From: a virus
Reading direction: 5' to 3' (one strand)
Virus record (IMG/VR): IMGVR_UViG_3300042469_000664
Span: 1-25,952 of that record
Length of the DNA stretch: 25,952 nucleotides
Shown here: positions 20,150 through 25,952 of the stretch, piece by piece
Layout: each line of letters opens with the position of its first letter
Position numbering within the stretch: the first letter of the stretch is position 1
Program-made: the position numbers and the translations under genes
Notes under the pieces: model-generated
The model's database searches: none
What the model saw: only the letters and a program-made list of their open reading frames with translations
Told to the model about the DNA's origin: nothing

Positions 20150-21718
20150 ATGACTGTCGCCAACGCCCCTCTGACCCAGCGCTCGCTTATGCTGGCGAAG
20201 ATCGAGAGTACGTTCAACACGGACGCACTGCCTGTCCCGACCACCGACGCGTTTCTCGTCGGCGATGTGGACTTGAAGGTCGACTCCACTGTGCTGGAGC
20301 GCAACTTCTTCCGCGCCTCGCTGTCCACCATCCCCGTGTCCATGGGCCGCAAGATCGTGACCGTCACGTTCCGGCACGAGATCAAGGGCAGCGGCACCGT
20401 GGGCGTCGCCCCCAAGCTCGGCACGCTGTTGCGCGGCTGCGGCTTTGCGGCCACCGCCGTCACCGCTGGCGCTGCTACGCAGATCGCCAACATCACGTCG
20501 GAACCGACCAACACCGGCCCCGCTGTCACCTTCGCCAAGACCACGGTTCCCGGCGCGACGGGGCATGGCCGTTACCGGTTTACGGTCGTCCTCGGCGGCG
20601 CGTCGGCCACGGCGAAAATCCGTGTCACGGGCAACCCGGGTGACATCGATGACCCGACCCTCCTCAATTCCGAGGAGATTTCGGCGCAGGTGTTCGGTCC
20701 GGGCACCCCGGCCATTACCGTCACTGTCGGCGGCACTGCGCTGATCCCCACCTTCACGATTGTCGGCACGGGCAGCGCCGGTGACATGATCGTGGTGACG
20801 CTCGGTGGCTACCGCGCCTCCTATGTCCTCACCGGCGCGGAAGGCAGCGTTGCGGCTATCGCTACGGCGCTCACGGCTGCAATCTCGGCGGCCGACCCGG
20901 GCTCCCTGTGGACCGAAGCCTCTGCGGCTGGCGTGGTCACCGTCACGTTCACCAATGCGGCGGCTGGCGTCGTCGTGACCACTGCGGTGACCGGCCTCGT
21001 GTGCGGGGCCAATCTCGCCGTCGTCACCCCGTCGTGGACCGGCTCGCTCGTGCTGGGGGACAGCTACTTCACGGACACCCGTGTCGTCGGTGTCCACTAC
21101 TCCCCGATCAGTGCGAATTTCGAGAGCCTCACGTTCGCCGTCTTCTTCGATGGTGCGCTGCATCGTGTCACGGGTGCCCGTGGCAATGTGCAGTTCACCT
21201 GCGAGGCGGGGCAGCTTGCCATGGCGAGCTTCACCTTCACCGGCCAGTACGCTTCCGCGTACAAGGCGGCGCTCCCCACCACGGCGGTGTACGAACGCAG
21301 CCGTCCGGCACAGGTGGAACTCGCCACCCTCGCGCTGGGCGTCGGCAAGTTCCTGCGGGCTCAGTCGTGGACCGTGGACATGGGCATCACCATCCAGCCG
21401 CGCGACAGCGTCTCGCATTCGGATGGCTACATGGGCGGGCAGCTTACCGCCCGTAACCCGACCGGCGGCCTGAACCCCGAGGCGGACAGCGAAGACCTGT
21501 TCCCGGCGTGGGGCTACCTCACCACCTCGCCGCTCCTGCGCTTCAACGCGCGTGTCGGCACGACGCCGGGCAACATCATCCGGTTCATGTCGGAGTCGGC
21601 TCAGGTGCGCAACGTGCAGTACACGGATCGCAACGGCAACCGGGTGTTCGACATGTCGCTCGGCTTCCCCCGGGACAGCGACGCGGGTGACGACGAAATC
21701 CGGCTGGTCGCCTGCTAG
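20150..21718 (+). CDS. major tail tube protein with inserted Ig-like region, 522 aa
   Basis: The tail tube forms the channel of the tail. The N-terminal start RSLMLAKIESTFNTDALPV, DAFLVGDVDLKVDSTVLERNF and TVTFRHEIKGSG fits siphovirus tube proteins, and the C-terminal half resumes that fold (VHYSPISANFESLTFAVFFDGALHRVTGARGNVQF in parts). Residues about 120-300 form an inserted beta-rich region. This includes a segment common in phage virion proteins (TIVGTGSAGDMIVVTLGGYRASYVLTGAEGSV in parts). It probably displays domains on the outside of the tail. At 522 residues it is much longer than the usual 150-300. GGAG lies upstream of the ATG. Confidence 0.87.
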   Translation: MTVANAPLTQRSLMLAKIESTFNTDALPVPTTDAFLVGDVDLKVDSTVLERNFFRASLSTIPVSMGRKIVTVTFRHEIKGSGTVGVAPKLGTLLRGCGFAATAVTAGAATQIANITSEPTNTGPAVTFAKTTVPGATGHGRYRFTVVLGGASATAKIRVTGNPGDIDDPTLLNSEEISAQVFGPGTPAITVTVGGTALIPTFTIVGTGSAGDMIVVTLGGYRASYVLTGAEGSVAAIATALTAAISAADPGSLWTEASAAGVVTVTFTNAAAGVVVTTAVTGLVCGANLAVVTPSWTGSLVLGDSYFTDTRVVGVHYSPISANFESLTFAVFFDGALHRVTGARGNVQFTCEAGQLAMASFTFTGQYASAYKAALPTTAVYERSRPAQVELATLALGVGKFLRAQSWTVDMGITIQPRDSVSHSDGYMGGQLTARNPTGGLNPEADSEDLFPAWGYLTTSPLLRFNARVGTTPGNIIRFMSESAQVRNVQYTDRNGNRVFDMSLGFPRDSDAGDDEIRLVAC

Positions 21719-21744
21719 AAAAGGCAGACAGTAAAGACATATTA

Positions 21745-21776
21745 GGGGCCGCCGTCCGCAAGATGGTGGCCCCTTT
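21745..21776 (+). terminator. intrinsic terminator after the tail tube gene
   Basis: GGGGCCGCC (21745-21753) pairs with GGTGGCCCC (21765-21773), 9 bp with one G-T pair, followed by TTTC. The run of T is short. Confidence 0.75.
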
Positions 21777-21803
21777 CGTCATGTGCTAACAGGAGAGATC
21801 GTT

Positions 21804-22391
21804 ATGATCGACAGTATCCCCCTTTCTATGAACGTCAATACCGTGGTGGGCGTCACCCCGGTGTACGTGGCCCGTCCGACCCGGGGTGGCACCGTACTCA
21901 TGGTGAACGTCGAGGTCATCGGCGCGCGTGTCCGCCAAGGCAAGATGCTCATCAACACCTTCGCTGACGCGGACGTGAACGTCGCGACGGACGAAATCAC
22001 CGAGGTCGGGCATCCGTATGTCACGGGTGACGGTCCGTACTACCTGACGACCACCGTCGCCCTTCCTGCTGGGCTGCTCACTGCTACCCCTTACTACGTC
22101 GTGAAAACCGGGAACGACACCTTCCTGCTGGTGCTGTCCTACGAAGACGCCATGTCGTACGCTGGCTACAGCACGGCCAAGCAAGACCAAATCCGTGTCG
22201 ATATTACCGGCGCGGCCGGGGGCGGCACGAACACCATCGGCACGGCGCTCGCCACCGCTGCCGCTACGCATGTCCTCGGCAACGCCTCCATTCTGCTTGG
22301 CGTCCTCGGCACTTACGCCCTCGACTCCCCGAATGGCGTTACGCTGCAGGGCACGGCTGCGGGCTCCAAGATCAACTACTGGTGGGCGTAA
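21804..22391 (+). CDS. beta-rich virion-type protein, 195 aa
   Basis: AGGAGAGA lies six bases before the ATG at 21804; an upstream GTG at 21783 lies before that site and is unlikely. Residues 68-115 (GHPYVTGDGPYYLTTTVALPAGLLTATPYYVVKT in parts) fit a small beta domain that recurs in phage structural proteins with the pattern 'GHGFVTGDGPV-LT-...LPAGL...YYVI'. The first 60 residues form strands (VTPVYVARPTRGGTVLMVNVEVIGARVRQGK). The tail has GTALATAAATHVLGNASILLG. It may decorate the tail or be a second tail protein. Function is not proven. Confidence 0.65.
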   Translation: MIDSIPLSMNVNTVVGVTPVYVARPTRGGTVLMVNVEVIGARVRQGKMLINTFADADVNVATDEITEVGHPYVTGDGPYYLTTTVALPAGLLTATPYYVVKTGNDTFLLVLSYEDAMSYAGYSTAKQDQIRVDITGAAGGGTNTIGTALATAAATHVLGNASILLGVLGTYALDSPNGVTLQGTAAGSKINYWWA

Positions 22392-22407
22392 CTGTAACCG
22401 GTTGCAA
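22392..22407 (+). repeat. dispersed 16-bp element, copy 16
   Basis: CTGTAACCGGTTGCAA, two changes in the left half. It starts immediately after the stop codon of the 21804 gene, in the 33-base gap before the 22425 gene. Confidence 0.75.
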
Positions 22408-22424
22408 AATGAGTACCTGATCCC

Positions 22425-22625
22425 ATGAAGATCGTAACTTACCTAGTGGGCAGGGAAACAGACATCGTGGATGCCAACGGCAAGAAAGTGCTGTTGGTCT
22501 ACGCAAAGAAGTTGACACGCGGGCAGGCAGAGCCTATCATGCGCGCGAACCCCGGGACTGAAATCTTCAAGCACACCGTGCACAGTGACGGGTATGAGGT
22601 TTGCAACCGTTTGCAAACTGCATAG
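22425..22625 (+). CDS. small hypothetical protein, 66 aa
   Basis: Unknown small basic protein that begins MKIVTYLVGRETDIVDANGKKVLLVYAKKLTRGQ. It has an N-terminal strand pair and a helix. It lacks a Shine-Dalgarno site. The 5' gap holds element copy 16, and the last codons (Val-Cys-Asn-Arg-Leu-Gln-Thr-Ala) are built from copy 17, so it is bracketed by two elements 209 bases apart. It lies between virion genes and the tail-assembly chaperone. Confidence 0.7.
   Translation: MKIVTYLVGRETDIVDANGKKVLLVYAKKLTRGQAEPIMRANPGTEIFKHTVHSDGYEVCNRLQTA
22601..22616 (+). repeat. dispersed 16-bp element, copy 17
   Basis: TTGCAACCGTTTGCAA, a full consensus match. It forms the last codons of the 22425 gene, in a third reading frame (Cys-Asn-Arg-Leu-Gln), and ends nine bases before that gene's end. 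It is the last copy before the window edge. Confidence 0.95.
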
Positions 22626-22649
22626 CAGGGGCCAGAAAGGGCAACAGCA

Positions 22650-23198
22650 ATGCCGATCATCGGTTTGAACAAAGCAGAGACGGAGGAGATTTATCTCCCC
22701 GAAGACGAGTCCACCCCCGCCGAAGAGCGTACCTACTTCCTTATCGGGGCTCTCGATGTGGACGTGCGCAATTCGTGCATGGATCGTCTGCAGGTGCAGG
22801 AACTCACCAAGGATGGCGCATTCCGGGCCGTCACGCGCGGGCTGGAGATCAACACCGATCTGTGCCGCGCGGGTATCCGGGGCTGGCGCAACTTCCGCAA
22901 CGAGAACAACGCGGAAATCCCCTTCCGTCAGGTCGTCGGCGTGATCCACGGTCGCCAGCTTATGGTGGTCGATGACGAGTGCATGGCTACCCTCCCGCCG
23001 CACGTCGTCAACTTTCTCGGGCAGGAGATCATGGGAAGGAACACGGCCACCAAGGCCACCCAAAAAAAATTGAAACAGCTATTGTCGCCTCCGAATTCTA
23101 CGGAGACAAACTCGACTGCGTCCGGTGCATCGCAGACGGGAGACAAGCCGAACGAGGATGCACCGGCCCCGGGGCATTCGAATGGTGGACAGACCTAG
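22650..23198 (+). CDS. tail assembly chaperone, short form (gpG-like), 182 aa
   Basis: By position just before the tape measure gene and by the frameshift signal this is the short member of the tail-assembly chaperone pair, which in lambda (G/GT) helps load the tape measure protein. The protein is acidic (MPIIGLNKAETEEIYLPEDEST) with a strand-rich N-terminal half and a C-terminal disordered tail (SPPNSTETNSTASGASQTGD). AAGGG lies nine bases upstream of the ATG. The zero frame continues to TAG at 23196-23198 after passing the slippery A-run at 23062-23069. Confidence 0.83.
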   Translation: MPIIGLNKAETEEIYLPEDESTPAEERTYFLIGALDVDVRNSCMDRLQVQELTKDGAFRAVTRGLEINTDLCRAGIRGWRNFRNENNAEIPFRQVVGVIHGRQLMVVDDECMATLPPHVVNFLGQEIMGRNTATKATQKKLKQLLSPPNSTETNSTASGASQTGDKPNEDAPAPGHSNGGQT

Positions 23199-23458
23199 AC
23201 GGCGAGCCACGCGATGACTGCCCACGGCGACCCATCTATCAGGACACGCCGTGGTGGAACCGATTGGTCGAAGCCTACAACGGATGGACCGCAGGGTTCA
23301 TGCCTCACACAGGCGGGATGAGCGACCAAGCGTCTAACTATCTAACCATAATGCAGTGGTTCGGGAGTGCCCTAAACAGGGTGCAATTCCTTAAGAACCA
23401 AAAAGCCGCTCCTACCACTGAAAGCAGTGGCGGGGGCGTCAGTGTATTGAGGAGATAG
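22650..23458 (+). CDS. tail assembly chaperone, -1 frameshift fusion (gpGT-like), about 269 aa
   Basis: A -1 shift at A AAA AAA (23063-23069) joins the first 140 residues of the short form to a further 129 residues in the -1 frame that end at TAG 23456-23458. The extension (KKIETAIVASEFYGDKLDCV, then GAFEWWTDLDGEPRDDCPRRP and a helical end) has no start codon of its own near the slip site and fills the gap exactly to the tape measure start. This is the conserved G/GT arrangement. It probably binds the tape measure protein. The extension has a cysteine pair (CVRC) and is rich in tryptophan. Confidence 0.8.
23063..23069 (+). other. programmed -1 ribosomal frameshift site
   Basis: In the zero frame the codons are CAA AAA AAA TTG. 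The A AAA AAA heptamer fits the X XXY YYZ slippery rule. A small hairpin, CTCCG (23089-23093) with CGGAG (23101-23105), lies about 20 bases downstream and may stimulate the shift. Confidence 0.8.
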
Positions 23459-23460
23459 CG

Positions 23461-25952
23461 ATGGCGGGCGAAAGCGGATACGGGCAAGCTGGACAGTTCA
23501 ACCAGCTTGCCATGGCGGCGATGGCGGCCAACACCCAGATGGGGCTTCTTAGCCGCAGCATCATGGGCACTGGCGTAGCCGTCAGCATGATCTCCCACTC
23601 TGTGAGCCAATTTGCCGCCTTAGAGCAGACGCTCGTTCTCACGAACGCCGTCGCCGGGGGCACTTCCAAAGAATTCTCGCAAATGTCCAAGCAGGTGCGG
23701 GACTTTGCGCTGGCTACCAAGTTCTCGGCCAACGAGAGCGCGCAGGCCATGTACTTCCTCGCCAGCGCGGGTATGTCGGTCAAGCAATCCATGTCGGCCA
23801 TGACGGGCGTGCTGCTGCTAGCGCAGGCCACGCTGTCCGATGTGGCTATCGTGTCCGATACGGTGGCCTCGTCCATCGCTGCGTTTGGCCTTGCGGCAGG
23901 CTCGGCCATGCGGGTGTCAAACCTATTCTCGGCCTCGATCAATGCGTCGCAGGCCACCATCGAAAAGCTGGCGTTCTCCATGCGTCAGGTGTCCCCGGTC
24001 GCCGCGTCCTTCGGGCAGGAGATCGAAGAGACGGTTACCCAGCTTTCGCTGCTGTACAACGTCGGCCTTCGCGGTGAGCAGGCGGGTACTGCCCTGCGTA
24101 ACGTCATGGTGCGTCTGGCCAACCCCACTGGTAACGCCAAGGAAGCGTTGCTCCAGATGGGCATCGCCACCCAGACCACGACGGGTAAGTTGCGCTCGCT
24201 GCAGGCGATCTTGTCGGATTTCCGGGACGTTAACCCGGACAGCGCCAGCATGAAGGTCGTCGTGGAGGACGAAGCGCTGGCGGGCTTCCAAGCCCTGATC
24301 AACGCTACGAAGGAGTACAACCGCGAGCAGATGAAGCTGGAAGACCCGGGCAAGCTCGGTAAGATCGAGGATACTGAGCGGCGACGGGGTATGGCCCCGG
24401 GCTCGATCAGGAACGACATGGAGTTCATGCGCGCCAGCATCACCGGCACGCAGAGTGCCGTCGAAGTAGCCATGAAACAGATGGTTACGCTGTCTGGCTC
24501 CATGGCACAGGCGCGTAACGCTGCCAACGATTTCGGCCTTACCATGGGCGAGTCTCTGGCCCCGGCTATCAAGACGGTGGCTAACGCGGTCATCGACGCC
24601 ACTCTGTGGTGGCGCGAAATGGACAGCGGCATGAAGTCCAGCCTCACCACGCTACCACTGATAGTCGCGGGGGTGTACGCTTTGGTTAAGGCCCAGCAAG
24701 TGCTGCGGGCCACGTCAGCCCTGCGGCTGGATCGTATGGCGCTTTCGGCTTCGCGGGCGTACGAGAATACGGGCCTGCCGTTCTCGCAGAGTGCCGCAGA
24801 GCGCGCTAGGCGTAACCAGCGAGTAGCGTACGGTCCGTTCGGGGTTGACCCGGATACCGGCGCTCCCGTGCAGACTCGCGCTCGTGTAAACAACCCGGTA
24901 ACCATGACCGGCGCGAGCATGTTTCAAGTGGGACCGGGACAGCGGTTCGCCAACACTGTCCTCCCGCAGACCTCCGTCACCGGCACCTTCGTGGATCATC
25001 CGCGTTACGGGCAAGTTCCGGTTACGCAGCGCAACAACGGTAGTTGGGCCGTGCAGGCCGGTACTCCCGGAGGTATCGGCGGGCGTACCGTATCGGGCAC
25101 TCTCGACCGTTACCAGATGGCCGACCTCAACGGACAGCAGGTACGAGGCCGGGTAACTCAGGTGAACGGCCCTGTTTCCACTATTGCTAACGGTCCCGGA
25201 GCCGGAGCGGGAGTATTGGGCGCGGGCAGTATGGAGCGGTACACGCGGGACGCCTCTGGCGCTCTAGTTAAGCAGAGCATGGCGGGCCGTGCCCTCGGCG
25301 CTATAGGGACTGCCGGAACCATTCTGGGCACGGTGTTCCTTGCCTACGAGAGCATCCAGTTGATCGCGGGGCTCATCGGTCCGAAGAAGGAAGAACGGGA
25401 AAAGGAAGTCGTTAAGACGGATATCGCGGGCGACTCTATCCGCCAGATGCGTAACTCCGTCCAGATGGGCGGTACTCCTGCGGAGCAGTATGACCGCCTC
25501 GGCGTAGTCCTAAAGACGCTTGACGATCAAGTGCAAGCCATGTGGCAGAGGCGGGGTTTCTACGAAACGGCGCAGAACGACCGTAGCGAGCAATTTCGTA
25601 AGATGCTCACGGATGATGGTTCTTTCGGCCAATTGAACGCCCGTGTCCGCGAAGCGTTGCTCGATGCGCTGTCCACTAATGACGTGAACAAGCTGCCCCA
25701 GAGAGGGCCGGAAGCTAACACCGCGCTGAGAATTTTTAACAGGGTGGCTATGTCGCCCGAAGGTAAGTCGCTCCTGGGTGACTCCGATGCCGACAAGGTG
25801 AACAAGGACCAGATTACCGAAAATCTGCAAGATACCAACTTAGCGCGCAATAGGGTTATCCTCGCGCAGGAGGCTCAAAAGCGTAGGCCCGGATATGACG
25901 GCAGTAGACAGGCTGTGGACCTTAACAACGCCTCCAAGAAACTAATGGAGGA
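23461..25952 (+). CDS. tail tape measure protein, TP901-type (5' part, runs off window)
   Basis: The tape measure protein fixes tail length and lies in the tail tube. I see an open frame of 830 codons to the window edge with no stop. GAGGAG lies just upstream of the ATG. Residues 45-230 match the TP901 core: FAALEQTLVLTNAVAGGTSKEF, FALATKFSANESAQAMYFLASAG, then QLSLLYNVGLRGEQAGTALRNVMVRLANPTGNAKEAL (in parts). A membrane-like helix is at about 400 (LTTLPLIVAGVYALV) and another near 620 (ALGAIGTAGTILGTVFLAYESIQLIAGLI). Residues about 460-600 are polar, glycine-rich and non-helical. The protein continues beyond 25952. Confidence 0.93.
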   Translation, partial: MAGESGYGQAGQFNQLAMAAMAANTQMGLLSRSIMGTGVAVSMISHSVSQFAALEQTLVLTNAVAGGTSKEFSQMSKQVRDFALATKFSANESAQAMYFLASAGMSVKQSMSAMTGVLLLAQATLSDVAIVSDTVASSIAAFGLAAGSAMRVSNLFSASINASQATIEKLAFSMRQVSPVAASFGQEIEETVTQLSLLYNVGLRGEQAGTALRNVMVRLANPTGNAKEALLQMGIATQTTTGKLRSLQAILSDFRDVNPDSASMKVVVEDEALAGFQALINATKEYNREQMKLEDPGKLGKIEDTERRRGMAPGSIRNDMEFMRASITGTQSAVEVAMKQMVTLSGSMAQARNAANDFGLTMGESLAPAIKTVANAVIDATLWWREMDSGMKSSLTTLPLIVAGVYALVKAQQVLRATSALRLDRMALSASRAYENTGLPFSQSAAERARRNQRVAYGPFGVDPDTGAPVQTRARVNNPVTMTGASMFQVGPGQRFANTVLPQTSVTGTFVDHPRYGQVPVTQRNNGSWAVQAGTPGGIGGRTVSGTLDRYQMADLNGQQVRGRVTQVNGPVSTIANGPGAGAGVLGAGSMERYTRDASGALVKQSMAGRALGAIGTAGTILGTVFLAYESIQLIAGLIGPKKEEREKEVVKTDIAGDSIRQMRNSVQMGGTPAEQYDRLGVVLKTLDDQVQAMWQRRGFYETAQNDRSEQFRKMLTDDGSFGQLNARVREALLDALSTNDVNKLPQRGPEANTALRIFNRVAMSPEGKSLLGDSDADKVNKDQITENLQDTNLARNRVILAQEAQKRRPGYDGSRQAVDLNNASKKLME

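Noticed and set aside
20057-21418. Long antisense open frame (453 codons) opposite the tail tube gene
   Set aside because: It arises from the C-rich third codon positions of the tail tube gene; its product is a low-complexity R/G/D/H mixture and no ribosome-binding site supports it.
1278-22616. CRISPR array interpretation of the repeated 16-mers
   Set aside because: Copies are hundreds to thousands of bases apart, are palindromic and lie inside genes. There are no regular spacers and no cas genes.
1-25952. tRNA genes, insertion sequences, attachment sites, cos ends, LexA or DnaA boxes
   Set aside because: Looked for by eye; nothing convincing was found. A covariance-model tRNA scan and a search for packaging ends would be needed to exclude them.

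Overview
This window is the left part of the structural region of a tailed double-stranded DNA phage or prophage. The evidence is a nearly unbroken run of closely packed plus-strand genes: large terminase, portal, XkdF-type protease, scaffold-like protein, major capsid protein, head-tail connectors, tail tube, a frameshifted tail-assembly chaperone, and a TP901-type tape measure protein that runs off the right edge. The GC content is high. Shine-Dalgarno sites and sigma70-like promoters are recognisable, so a GC-rich proteobacterial host is plausible, but the sequence does not identify it. A long non-contractile tail is likely from the tail-tube, chaperone and tape-measure order. I see no integrase, repressor, tRNA, CRISPR array or insertion sequence.

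Layout. Positions 1-3677 hold small genes mostly of unknown function, with several promoters and terminators and one lone reverse-strand gene (2221-2751). Positions 3695-6663 hold a SLOG-fold protein, a GT-B glycosyltransferase with a winged-helix-like tail, and a ParB-type protein whose start overlaps the glycosyltransferase by 149 bases. Positions 6670-9574 hold a putative small terminase and the large terminase. Positions 9636-12439 are an accessory block between terminase and portal: a possible winged-helix protein, a small protein resembling the start of NAD-dependent ligases, two paralogous four-cysteine proteins, a small unknown gene and a DUF1643 protein. Positions 12531-17819 form the head module, 17885-19910 the neck and connector genes, and 19923-25952 the tail module. 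A -1 frameshift at 23063-23069 should make the long form of the tail-assembly chaperone.

The most striking feature is a dispersed 16-bp element, consensus TTGCAANCGNTTGCAA. I found 17 copies between 1278 and 22616, spaced 0.2 to 2.3 kb apart. The central CG is invariant. Each half, TTGCAA, is itself self-complementary. Seven copies lie in intergenic gaps, although gaps make up only about 4 percent of the window. The ten copies inside genes are read in all three reading frames, so the DNA rather than the protein is being kept. The pattern resembles LacI/PurR-family operators and is distributed like the stoperators of some actinobacteriophages. It may be a phage-wide regulatory, silencing or DNA-organising system. 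The binding protein is not evident in this window, although the ParB-like protein at 5683 is one candidate to test.
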